In this document: positions 1 through 10,497 of the stretch, piece by piece
How positions within the stretch are numbered: the stretch's first letter is position 1
How the letters are laid out: every line of letters starts with the position of its first letter
DNA from: Vicugna pacos
Taxonomy: Eukaryota > Chordata > Mammalia > Artiodactyla > Camelidae
DNA: 64,000 nt
Direction of reading: 5' to 3'
Assembly (NCBI RefSeq): GCF_048564905.1
Contig: NC_133023.1
Span: forward strand, 108,856,812 to 108,920,811
Notes under the pieces: model-generated
Databases searched by the model: none
What the model was told of the DNA's origin: nothing
Seen by the model: only the letters and a program-made list of their open reading frames with translations
Program-made: the position numbers and the translations under genes

Positions 1-755
1 CAAATCTGCTTCCCACTTTACTACAAGGTACACCCAGTGTTTATCTGTGGGAACAGTTATCTAATTTCCTCCCCTTTATGTAACTCTATGTTATACTAAC
101 TCCCTTCACGTTGTATTTCTTCTAGGTCCTGAGTCCTCCCAGTATTAGCTACATAGTGGCTTTGTTGTGGACATGTCATTTGTTCTCTGAATTCTTCTGT
201 TTCTTCCCTTCTTTTTATTGCTTTTTAAAAATATTTTGACTCAGCAGAGCATGACCCTACCGGCATTGGGGAAGGTAGCCAAATTCCTTCCCTGCCCTTT
301 GATGGTCTTCTGGCCATGTTTTAATAACATCGTGCTCAAAGCTAAATGTGTTTAGTTCCCATATTTCTCGGGCAGACACCTTACCTTTTGAGAAACTAAT
401 CACCATTATCAAGATTGTGTGATTTAAAAAAATTAAAAGAAGCAAAACTCAGCTTCCATCTTGTATTTGCATATAATTCTGGCATGTACCTAAGTGGAAT
501 TTCTTTTATTGCATGTGAGATCCTGTACAGACAGAGGAAGGGAATTGATATTTATCGTCATTTCTTACATACTAGGCACCCAAGATAGGTACTTTAAATT
601 ATTAGTAGATTCGCAGTCTACTGATTTACCTCAAGCACATTTGCATAGCCTCATGAGGGACAACAGACAATTACAAGTTTTACAAAGTGTGACAATGATT
701 TACAAAAGTCTCTTCAAAGCTGAAGTGCTGTTCCAAAAATATCCTTTTCTATGTG
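1..755. other. Unassigned AT-rich sequence
   Basis: No recognisable repeat, exon or RNA gene was seen. The two short open frames (about 60-90 codons) have no family features and look like chance frames. Confidence 0.5.
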
Positions 756-905
756 TGTCTTAGTCAGCCTGGACGACTATAACAAGCCAGCATCGACTGG
801 GGGGCTTTAAACGACATTGTTTCTCACAGTTCTAGAGTCTGGGAAGCCTGAGGGAGTTAAGGTTTCAACATATGAATTTTGAAAGAATACATTTAGCCCA
901 TAACA
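756..905 (-). mobile_element. Partial LTR fossil, ERVL-MaLR (MST/MLT1 group)
   Basis: Both ends of a MaLR-type LTR are readable on the minus strand. The left end (tgtcttagtcagcc) and the following block ending ttctcacagttctagag match the 3' half of the LTR. The right end (catatgaattttg...cccataaca) matches the LTR start. Only the two ends remain, so it is a broken, partial copy. The group is ancient and shared by placental mammals. The group call is firmer than the subfamily. Confidence 0.7.
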
Positions 906-1240
906 ACATGGAAATAATAATAATATTTGGATGCTTGGTATATATTAAATACTTTGGGTATTTCAGATACAATATCTCATTTCTCTAAATTTATAGCCTT
1001 CAGCTAATAGTCAATGAAGCATAATGAATTTTAAACTCCACGAAACACTGCAATTATCCAGTGGGTCTAGTTGTCCCAAGGAGATTCTGCCCAGAATCCA
1101 CCCCTTCAAACATTCTTAAAAGGAATTAATATTATTGAGAACCTAATATATGTTAAGCACATTGCTAGGCAATTTACATATAATTTTATTAGTATGGGTA
1201 TCCAGACAAGCTAGCATAGGGAAGAAAAATTTTCTCCTTT
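906..1240. other. Unassigned sequence with MIR-like traces
   Basis: Short (aat)n near 911-925. The stretch 1130-1190 loosely resembles the 3' side of a minus-strand MIR, but too weakly to call. Confidence 0.4.
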
Positions 1241-1244
1241 ACTC

Positions 1245-1387
1245 TCTTAGGGTCTCCAGCTGAGTCTAAAAATTAATCCAAGACTGATTAACAAGAGAAA
1301 AGTATACACATTTTATTAGAATTTTAAATGTACATGGGAGTTTTCACAAGAAAATAAAGTCCTGAAGAAGTGACCAAAGCAGAAAGA

Positions 1388-1438
<51 letters not shown>

Positions 1439-1830
1439 ATTTAGACAAAGAAATGATAAGTCAAAGAGGTTTGGGCTAAGGGCAGTACACTGTGGAGAAG
1501 TGACTAGGAGACATATAGGGGGAAAACTAATGGAAGGTAAGGGTTACTTTGGTAAGTCTGCACAGATCCATTTCAGAGCTGATTCCCAGTCTCTGGTGAT
1601 AAGGATGTTCTCCTCTTCCTGGTACAGGGAAGGCAGGGAGAGTACCTTTCTCATGGGGAATTTTATGTCCTGTTTAAAGGAAGTCAGCATTATTTTGGGT
1701 GGCATATCCCAAACTCCTTCACTTGAATGGAGTTGGGAAAGGAGGATCATTCAAGGCAGAGGAAACAGAAAGTTCAAAGCTAAGTCATGAATGAGATTGA
1801 CTTTTTCAATAAAGATGAGCAATTTGGGGA
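1245..1830 (-). mobile_element. Possible LTR fossil, family unresolved
   Basis: The text from about 1245 to 1830, interrupted by a (TG)n tract, reads like a reverse-oriented LTR. It contains segments I associate with dispersed ERV LTRs, around 1310-1340 and 1570-1640. No terminal repeats or internal region were recognised. If real, it is a broken, old solo LTR. It could instead be unique sequence. Confidence 0.3.
1387..1436 (+). repeat. (TG)n microsatellite
   Basis: About 50 bp of alternating TG with one interruption (tttg) near 1400. Its length makes it likely to be polymorphic. Confidence 0.95.
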
Positions 1831-2550
1831 AGAGGTGATCATGTTATTTCTATATACTCCTCTTCCCCCACATTTTCCCTTTAGGTTCTTTATCATCTCT
1901 CAGTAGCACCCAGTACCCCTCAGTCCCTTACTGCTTCCCTAGCTTCTGGGGTGCATTATAGTAACTTAAAATACAAATGCCTCTTTACCATGCTATAAAT
2001 TGCAAATATCATTTTACAGCAGTCATCTCTAATCCCATTACTACTCCCAAGACACACAACAGCTTTCCTGATCCTTGAGAAAGCAAAATCTTTTCTGAGT
2101 GGCTTCCAAAGCTGCCCCTTTGTTTTCCTTCAAAACTAGTTTCTTCAAGGAAAACAAACAAACAAAAAAACAAACTTGTCTTGGTCAGTCCTTGGATCTG
2201 AACATAAAGTCCACACTGGAATGTAAGTTTATGACGGCAGATATTTAGTTAATTCTTAGTGCCATTTATACACACTCACACCGCTTCCTACACTTTGGTG
2301 CACTCTGGTTCCTTTACCTCCCTCATAACCCAGAAGCAATATATCTTTCTCACTACTTTTCTCATGAGCTCCAAATTAGTAAGGGAAAGGAACATGTAAG
2401 TCAACCAACTAAGTTTTTTGTTATATAAGCCTGCAAGAACACTGCCTTTCACACACAGCTTTCAGCTGGCATTTATTCATGTCATTAGACCGTTCTTGTG
2501 CACTGTATTGTGTGACAGATGATATTAGTGTCACAAAGATTTTTAGTTCG
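1830..2550. other. Unassigned sequence
   Basis: No family recognised. There is a short A/C-rich stretch at about 2152-2176 built on caaa units. No coding signal was seen. Confidence 0.45.
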
Positions 2551-2816
2551 TCTCTACTTTCAAGCGCATGGCCCCTCAAAGTTAAACATACAGATGTGAT
2601 TTGTTTTGGCCAATGAACTGTCATCAGAAGTGTCACTTCTAGGAAGAAAGAGTCGGTGCATAATTCTCCGTACTCTTTCATCCCAGATTCCAGAAGTCAT
2701 GGAAGCATGCGTTGACAAGTATGACAAGATTAAAGCAAGCTGGCATTCTGTGCCATTATATAGAGCACAGCTTACCTCAGGAACTCACCTGGATCTAAAG
2801 CACTTTGAATGAGTGA

Positions 2817-2827
2817 GGAATATACTT
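2817..2827. repeat. Left target-site duplication of SINE
   Basis: ggaatatactt, identical to 2969-2979 on the other side of the SINE. Confidence 0.9.
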
Positions 2828-2836
2828 AAAAAAAAT

Positions 2837-2871
<35 letters not shown>

Positions 2872-2968
2872 TCTATTTATTTATTTAATGGAGGTACTGA
2901 GGATTGAACCCAGGACCTTGTGCATGCTAAGAATGTACTCTACCACTGAGCTATTTCCCTCCTCCCGT
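2828..2968 (-). mobile_element. tRNA-derived SINE, camelid type (vic-1-like)
   Basis: On the minus strand the body carries a Pol III A box (tagctcagtggtagagtac, 2953 down to 2935) and a B box (ggttcaatcc, 2910 down to 2901). It ends in an (AAAT)n tail, seen on the plus strand as ttta repeats at about 2835-2886. The layout is a tRNA-like head plus an A-rich tail with no LINE-like 3' body. To my knowledge it matches the main camelid SINE. Perfect 11-bp duplications flank it, so it moved by L1-type target-primed reverse transcription. It is the strongest clue to the host lineage. It is a transposon copy and not a functional tRNA gene. Confidence 0.9.
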
Positions 2969-2979
2969 GGAATATACTT
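2969..2979. repeat. Right target-site duplication of SINE
   Basis: ggaatatactt, identical to 2817-2827. Confidence 0.9.
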
Positions 2980-3064
2980 TTGTTGTGTTAAATTGATTAA
3001 AAAAAACTTGGTGGTATTACTTCAGCATAACCCAGCTTATCCTGATTGATACAGAAATTGGATA

Positions 3065-3188
3065 CATTGAAAAAAGAAGGAAATCCTGCCATTTGCAACA
3101 ACATGGATGAACTGATGCTAAGTGAAATAAGCCAGACGGAGAATGACAAATACTGCATGATCTCATTTGTTTGTGGAATCTAAAATGG
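3065..3188 (+). mobile_element. L1 fragment (end of ORF2 / start of 3' UTR)
   Basis: Contains the L1 stretch gcaacaacatggatgaac, then agtgaaataagccagac, then tgtggaatctaaaatgg. This is the usual order at the ORF2 C-terminus. It is truncated at both ends and has no tail. It stops exactly where the 47-bp repeated segment (3189-3235) begins. Confidence 0.85.
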
Positions 3189-3235
3189 CCTTATACATTT
3201 TTAATGAAAAGGGAAATTTTAGGTGAACTCTCTGA
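3189..3235 (+). repeat. 47-bp direct repeat, copy A
   Basis: Matches 4879-4925 at 45 of 47 positions. Similarity stops sharply on both sides. It is joined directly to the end of an L1 fragment. Confidence 0.9.
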
Positions 3236-3239
3236 TGTA

Positions 3240-4878
3240 GGTATTACATCACAGGAGAGTGACATTAAACTTAGAAGGTTCAACACTTTTATAGAAAGAA
3301 GAAGCAAACCTGCTCTTTGTTTGGAAGGAGATATTACCTCATCCTTCAGAGATTCTTTCTGTGAATACCACCTTGAGAAATGGTCTAGGTAAAAAGTGAC
3401 TGGGGCTTTACATTTTTGGTATACTCAATGAGAATGTGTGGAAATGCTCAGGGGCCATGGTGGATTGTTTCTTCCAACACACTTCATTTCCTCTAGGCCA
3501 TTTATCACTATAAAACAAGAACGTAGCCTCATCCCTGGGTACTAAGAAATAAAAAATTAGTTATTTTTGTGGCATCTCATGGGAAAAAGAAATATTGTAT
3601 GATGGAGATTTGCCACCCCTTTGCAAAATTTCTGGTCTCAAGTTTAAAAACAAAATAAAACACCTCTTTTTCAGAATGGTGTTGATTTACAATTCCCCTT
3701 TCCTCTCCACTTAATTCTAAAAATCAGAACTTTTTAATACAGTGTCTTAGTTTCATAATCAGATTAATAGAGTATGTGAATTCCCTAAAATTGTGTACAA
3801 AGCTTTATATGTCCATTCATACAAGTCTTTCTCTGGGGAGATACATAGCTCTTGTCAGATTTTCAAAGAAATATGTGACTTAAGCAAGGTTAAGAATAGT
3901 GAAGATACGGGGAAATTCATTATATTTATATTAACCAACCTAGAGATTTATCTTTTAGGCCCTAAAAATGCCTCACTAGCCATCACTGGCAAACTAATCT
4001 CCAACTACTGACTATTTGTAAATAAATGTCTTGGCATTTTATTGTGCGGGGTAGCAACTTTGGTACCTCTGGAAAATCCCTTTCCCCTGGTTCAGGGTAT
4101 GTTATGTGGAAATTTTATTAGCAGAATTGGAATAGGTTCATTAGGACTGTGAAAAATCTAACCTGCACAAATGACATTAATCCCTTTTCCTGATGAGACT
4201 AAGCCAGCACAAGCACACAGATTACCTGGTTTTAGATTTCTCAAATTACTGTTTCTCTGTTAACTATACAGCCTCTGGGACTGGATAAAACAGGCCTCCA
4301 GCTGGGCTCACACTGCCCACTTTATTCTAAACACATCTACATATGCAAACACACAAAAAATGCCTATTTATAATTGATTTTATAATGAAAACAAGTTGAA
4401 TGCCAAATCTTGAACTTTGGAAAAAGTAGTAATAGTAACTTTCAGACAATACCAATTCACATTTACTGGATATTTTATCTTTTCAAAATGACTCTCCATA
4501 GATCTAAACATTTTCCCAATTATCCTTATTGTGCTGTTCACTGGTTATTCAATTAGCATTATTTTTTTTAAATGAACTACTGCATAACTTTCATTTTATT
4601 AAATGTTCACTGTGGCTATATACTATATATATACTTATTTAGATACTTAACATTAATTTGGCTAACCCAATTACAGTGATTATTCCAGTAATTAAATGCT
4701 ACAAATGTTAATACGCTCAATTGCTTAAGAATTTGAAATTTTCTTTTCTATTTTGGAATGTCTACAGAATAGTACTACATAATCAGCGTGGAGATAATTT
4801 TCAGGTATTATGAGAAAGCCTCTGTCAATATCAACTAAATATGCTGAAATGCCTTTCATATATTGCACACATATATTA
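3240..4878. other. Unassigned sequence between the 47-bp repeats
   Basis: No repeat family or coding signal recognised. AT-rich, with a short (ta)n-like patch at about 4618-4632. Confidence 0.45.
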
Positions 4879-4925
4879 CCTTATACATTTTTAATGAAAA
4901 GAGACATTTTAGGTGAACTCTCTGA
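4879..4925 (+). repeat. 47-bp direct repeat, copy B
   Basis: Partner of 3189-3235. The sequence past its right end (ctctgagcctcagtt, about 4918-4933) resembles the MIR core. This copy may therefore be the older, source copy. Confidence 0.85.
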
Positions 4926-5400
4926 GCCTCAGTTAGATAATGATATCTAATTGATAGTATTGTGTTAAGACTTTAAAGAGTTGTTGGTTAAAATAACTAT
5001 CAATTCTTGACTGTTTACCATATCCCAGGTACATGTATGACCTAGAATCCAAACAGTACAGCAGTCTAGCTAAACTTAAAAGACAGAGATCAGAGTTCAG
5101 AGTAACTGACATGTCTAGAATCTGCACAGCAGGTTACCAGAGACAGGAGTGCTGTGTAGAGGAAGCTCTGAGTCTATGTGAACATCCCTTGCAAATCTTT
5201 GGTTGAAAACTGGGCTGCAAATGCACAGGAAAAGATGATCAAAGGCTTACCAGAGTGTAGCTACTGTAACACGGTAAGCAGATCAGTGGTACGAGAGGCC
5301 CTTCTGTGCTGGAGGAATTTGAAGTTCTGGCATGCCAGAGAAGAGTGATATGCTTAACACTCTGCTGATAACCATAGCATCCAACTTAGACATCCAGAAA
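4926..5400. other. Unassigned sequence, possible MIR remnant at start
   Basis: Only the first part (to about 4980) recalls a plus-strand MIR. The rest is unrecognised. Confidence 0.35.
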
Positions 5401-5406
5401 GGCTAG

Positions 5407-5447
5407 GATGGAAGGACCAGGATGGAAGGACCAGGAGGAAGGACCAG
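5407..5447 (+). repeat. 14-bp tandem repeat, three units
   Basis: Units gatggaaggaccag (5407-5420, 5421-5434) and gaggaaggaccag (5435-5447). It lies 9 bp left of a hAT MITE. Confidence 0.9.
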
Positions 5448-5456
5448 ATCCTCAAG

Positions 5457-5658
5457 CAGGGATTGGCAAAGTAAAGGGCTGGGTGATAAATATTTTAGGT
5501 TTTGTGGGCCACACAATCTCTCTCATGCCTCATTCTGTTCCTCTTTCTCCTTCTCTTCATATTACTACTCTTTCTTTTAAAGAACTCTTTTAAAATATAG
5601 AAGCCATTATTAGCTTGGTGGTATAGAAAAACAAGCCCATTTAGTTTGCTGACCCCTG
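5457..5658 (+). mobile_element. hAT-Charlie nonautonomous DNA transposon
   Basis: Inverted ends cagggattggcaaa and ttgctgacccctg (rc caggggtcagcaa) enclose taaatattttaggttttgtg, the hallmark of a common eutherian hAT MITE. At about 200 bp it is near full length. The right flank ttctagag fits the nTCTAGAn target preference of hAT elements. The left flank is similar but diverged. The MER subfamily is not asserted. Pieces of the same family occur near 33140 and 50780. Confidence 0.8.
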
Positions 5659-5659
5659 T

Positions 5660-6105
5660 TCTAGAGTAAGGTCTAATGTAGAATCACATTAACAGAACCT
5701 GAAACAAATGCCTTTTAAAAATTCTGGGTGAAAAGAGTTTAGACATTGGGTTCTTCCATGTTATCAGGGCTTTGAGAACACCTTTGGTTTTTCACAAACC
5801 TGTCTTAAAAATGTGTAAAACCAAGCCTATTCAACTTCATGGTCATCAGATATTAACTGAACTCTTTGTAAGATCAAAAATCAACACTCTTCAGAGGAAG
5901 ATAAAAAGAACCCAGTATCTATACAAAAGTCAATATAGTATTAAAATACTAGATAATGAAATAGAAAAATATGATTGATTGTCAAGTAAAAAGCAGGCAA
6001 TAAAAATCAGTCCTAAAATGGTCTAGATGTTGGATTGGAAAAGATTTTAAAATCATCATTAAAAATATGCCCAAATTATTACAAAAAATATTGAAATCAT
6101 ATAAA
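5660..6105. other. Unassigned sequence
   Basis: A-rich from 5860 onward. The last part may already be diverged L1, but I cannot place it. Confidence 0.4.
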
Positions 6106-6109
6106 CTGT

Positions 6110-8012
6110 CTTCTTCATTGCTATGACATGATGGTAGAAGTCAACAACAGAAAGAAAACTGAAAATATTACTAATATGTGAAAACTAAACAACACACTCA
6201 ACCAACCAATGGGTTAATAAAAAAATCACAAAGGAAATTTGAAAGTACTTAGAGATGAATGAAAATGAAAATACAATATACATGAACTTATGGGGTACAG
6301 TGAAAGCACTGCTCAGAGGAACATTTATAGCAATCAATGCCTACATTAGAAAAGAAAGATCTGAAATCAATAACCTACTGTACATCTTATGGAACTAGAA
6401 AAAGAAGAGTTAAAATATCTACACTGCTCAGAGGAATCTACAGATACAATTCAATCCCTATCAAAATTTGAACAGCTCTTTTTCTAGCAATGGAAATGCT
6501 GATCCTCTAACTCCTATGGAATTATAAGAGGCCTTGAACAGCCAAAATAATCTTGAAAAAGAAAAAAATTGGAGGATTCACGCTTTTCAATTTCATAGCT
6601 TACTATAAAGCAACATTAATCAAAACAGTATAGTCCTGGCATACAGATACATACACAGACCAACTAATGTAATGCAATTAAGCATTCAAAAATAATCCTC
6701 TTCATCTATGGCCAACTAATTTTAGACAAGAGATCAATAAAAGTAAATGAGGAAAGAATCTGTTTTCAACAAATGGTTCTGGGACAACAGGATATCCACA
6801 TGCAAAATAATGAAGTTGGGCCTCTACCTTATATCATATACAGAAATTTACTCAAAATGGAATAATTACCTAAATATAATTAGTAAAATTGCAGAATGCT
6901 TGGAAGAAAACATATGGGTAAATTTTCAAAACCTTAAATTCAGCAATGGATTCCTAGATATGACACTAAAGTCCTGAGCAATGAAAGAAGAGATACATTG
7001 GACGTCATCAAAAGTAAAAAATGTTTTTTGCATCAAAAGACATTATCAAGAAAGTAAAAAGGTTTCCACACAGTAGGAAAAATATTTGAAAATTGTATAC
7101 ATGTTAAGAGACTAGTATCCTGAATATATAAAGAATTATTGTAACTTATAAACAACCCAATAAATAAACATGCAAAGGACTTAAATAGACATTTTTACAA
7201 GAAGATATACAAATTACCAGTAAGCACATGAAAAAATGCTTAAGATCATTAATCATTAAGGAAGTGGAAAGCAAAACCAAAATAAGATATCTCTTTACAC
7301 CTACTAGAATGACTATAATGATCATCATAAAAAGAACAAGTATTGGCACAGATGTGGAGAAATTGGTACCATTGTGAATCGCTGGTAAGAATGCAAAATG
7401 GTTCACCTGATGTGAAAACAAGTTTCGTGGTTCCTTAAACATAAAGTTACCATACAACCTTGAAATTCCACTTCTAGGTTTATATCCAAAAGAATTAAAA
7501 ACAGGTATTCAATCAAATACATGTATATGAATGTTCATAGTAACATTATTTACAATAGTCAAATGTTGAAACAGCCCAAATGTCCATCAAGGGATAATGG
7601 ATGAACAAGTTGTGGTGCATACATACTACAGAATATTATTCAGCCATTAAAAATGAATGGAGTACTGATACATGGTACAACACACATGAACCTCCAAACC
7701 GTTATGCTAAGAGTAAGAAGCAAGACACACTATGTCACATATTGTATGATTCCATTTATATAAATATCCAGATTAGATAAATCCATAGATATCCAGATTT
7801 GTGGTTGCCAGGGGTTGTTGGCAGGGGGGAATGGGGAGAAAGTACTTAATGGCTAAGGAATTTTACTTTGAAGTGATGAAGTATTTTGCAATGAGATAGA
7901 GGTGGTGGTTGCACAATACTGTGCATTTACAAAATGTCACTGATATTTCACTTTAAAATGGTTATTTTTGTGCTATATGAATTCTTCAATAAAATATTTT
8001 TAAAATAACAGT
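6110..8012 (+). mobile_element. Old L1 (L1M type), ORF2 to 3' end
   Basis: Runs through recognisable ORF2 blocks in order: the region near agtgaaagcactgctcagag (6299), a jump at about 6410 implying an internal deletion, then aacaaatggttctgggacaa (6768), catatacagaaatttactc (6835) and the C-terminal stretch with gtccatcaagggataatgg (7581). It ends in a 3' UTR and tail at caataaaatatttttaaaa (7988-8006). The reading frame is broken many times, so no protein can be made. The 3' end resembles L1MB/L1MC. No target-site duplication was found, which fits great age. Confidence 0.85.
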
Positions 8013-8039
8013 CCAAGTATTTTTTCCACATTTGATAGA

Positions 8040-8600
8040 AAACATGCAAGGACCTGAGAGAGCCTCTATAAGAGTAAATAGAATGAAAACTACCATAGGT
8101 AATTCATACTGAAACTGTTAAAATCCAAAGATAAATATAAAATCTTGAAAGCAGTCAGAAAAAAAATTCACTTTACATACAGTGGAAAAACAATAAAAAG
8201 CACAGCTGACATCATCAGAAGCAATGGAAGTCAGGAAAAAAAAGAGAAAACATCTTTGAATTGATGAAACAGCAGCAAAACTTTAAATTAAGCATTCCAT
8301 AAGCAGTGGAAATAGCCTTCAGAAATATAGGTAAAAGAAAGAACATTTCCGATAAATTGAGAGAATTTTCTTACCAGCAGTCTGGCACTATAAGAAATAC
8401 TGAATGATAGTCACAAGATTAAAGGCAAATGATGCCGTATGGAAACTGAAATCAACCAGAAAAAAAACAGCAGCAGGAATAGTAAATCAGTGTGTAAACA
8501 TGAAAGACTATTTGCTTCTTACTTTTTGTAATGCAATTTTCTTAAAATTCATTCGACCTAAAAAAAAAGCAGTAACAATAGAAAGGAATTTATAACATGG
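8040..8600 (+). mobile_element. Old L1 fragment (5'-region type)
   Basis: Stretches near 8150-8400 match the segment of old L1M elements that carries catcagaagcaatggaagtc followed by gagagaattttcttaccagc. It follows the previous L1 but represents a more 5' part, so it is a separate copy or a rearranged one. Confidence 0.6.
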
Positions 8601-10400
8601 ACCTTAACAATCGCATGAAATATGGATGGCGTATCAGTTATTATTTTCATCAAGTAGGAAATAGGACATTAGAAGCTGACATGGGAAGTAGGACGTAGAA
8701 AGCGAAAAACAGGAAGCATGAAATAGGACATACGAACTGTCCCAAGAGAAGTTTGACGTGTTAAGTGGTGCAATTTTGAATCAGTGTTTTTACTATTGTT
8801 CTTAAAACTGTATAGATACATTTTATAAATGTTTGTATTATGATACACTTCATAATTTTAAAAAAAAGTTTAGTTTAGCTTAAAACTAGTCTCATAATAA
8901 GCTCCAACAAAGGCTCTGCATGTAGTTCCAAGGCCTGGAATTGAGAAGAGGGCATACTCTGCTAATAATCTATGTCCTCTTCTCAGTTCTTGATCCTCCT
9001 CTGCTATTGGTTAGAAGGAGAAGAGGTGGGGAAAAGTAGAAAGTGTTTGAATGAACTGATAGCATTTTGCAGACTTCTTGGTTATTCCTGCTGATTTTCT
9101 GACTGTCAGTCACAGACTTTCTGCCCTCTGTGTGACAGGCACTCAATGCTGACTTTGCCACTGTGTGCACATATGAGTAGTTTTGAGGACAACTAGGACT
9201 TCTCCACTGCACAATTTCCACCCTTTTCATCCCCTACCAAATTCTTCAACCAGTAGTCCACTCAGAGAACCCACAACCAACTACTTTCCTTAGTGACCAC
9301 TTACACTGTAGATACTCAGGTACTGTTCTTTCGTTGAGCTATAGAAGGACAGGCTGCTCCACAGGCATCTTTTCCTTAAGTCTTTCCTTCTTTCCCCAAA
9401 TCTCGCTCGCTCTCTCTTTTTTCTGATCAGGTTGGCGCATAAAAGCAAGCCTGCTGTGGAAGCAAATATCTAGCCAGGGGATAAAATGCCTCTCTATTAT
9501 TCTTACATGCACCCCAAATTTTATGAATGATTTTCCTTGGAATGACACACAGTTCAATTTCAAGGAGACAATAGCACCCGCTCCCAACTCACACAAGGAG
9601 GCAGAGCAATCACCGATAGCACTCGACCTTCCCTGGTGCTCTCCTTACATACCGGGATGAAGTAGGAGGGCGGCGGGTGACTATAGCCTGGGTAAGTTGA
9701 GACACCTGCAATGTGACATCTGGACCCAATTCTGGGCAGCCTGACGGAGGTTACTTTTAGAAAAGGAAACTTAGTGACTTAGTATGTTTTTTTCTTTTCA
9801 GCTGTGGCTTCTAGTGGACAACCCCACGGCAAGAAGAAAAGTCCTATTACATCAGACTCCCACATTTCCTATGTGTCCTCTGGCAAGTCACCTATATTCA
9901 CCCAACCTCACTTTTTATACCATTACGTTGGAAATAATAATGGACCTACCCTTTCAGAGAAATTAAATAAGTACAATGAATGTAATGTTTTATAACTTTT
10001 GAGAAAAAGACCTGGTACACAATGTAAACTTTACTACATATTCTTAAGTCAAAATAAATATCATTAGTAAGAATATGAATCAATGGATTGGTCATAGAAG
10101 TATAATTATCTTTCAGTGAAACATTTCCTTAATTTTATCTTTGGTTTTAAATTTAGTGATTCTATGTATTTGATTAAAGAAGAGATTATTCTTTGGAATC
10201 TGTTCAATTTTTTAAACCTAAGGACTTCCATTACTTTGCATTGTTTTCTTCTCCAAAACTGCAGGCTACTTATATTATACTGGATTACTCACTTTAGAAT
10301 TAGGCATTGAGATGATTCACTATGATACATGTTTGGTACAAAAGTAGGCATCATAGGCTATTAGATGATACTATGTTTTGTAATTGGGAGTTAGTTTGAG
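8600..10400. other. Unassigned sequence
   Basis: Short imperfect repeats of a aaataggaca-like motif lie at about 8657-8732. A pyrimidine-rich tract lies at about 9365-9424. No gene or repeat family recognised. Confidence 0.45.
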
Positions 10401-10497
10401 ACTTGTGAAAATTAAAGGAGCTTATTTCTATAGAGCACTTAGCAAGGTGCCTGTCATATAGTGAAGCCTCCATAAATGCTGGCTACTATTATGATTA
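10400..10497 (+). mobile_element. MIR fragment (3' side)
   Basis: gagcacttagcaaggtgcc followed by ataaatgctggctactatt is the 3' side of the MIR consensus. Truncated. Confidence 0.65.

Larger units (their letters stand above)
2555..3052 (+). mobile_element. Old LTR-like element carrying a SINE
   Basis: The left part (about 2575-2650) and the right end (ttttgttgtgttaaattg, then a terminus reading cctgattgataca) match a common old mammalian LTR-like repeat. That repeat ends in a gttaagccactgag-type block followed by tgatwctgataca-type sequence. A second copy lies at 36425-36815. The element is broken and has been split by the camelid SINE at 2828-2968. MaLR-like or another ERVL group are both possible; the family name is left open. 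Confidence 0.45.

Noticed and set aside
2935-2953. Possible tRNA gene (A and B boxes)
   Set aside because: The boxes belong to the SINE, which has an A-rich tail and target-site duplications. There is no tRNA cloverleaf end.
2813-3049. 78-codon frame with repeated LFIY residues
   Set aside because: It is the translation of the SINE tail (ttta)n plus the SINE body.
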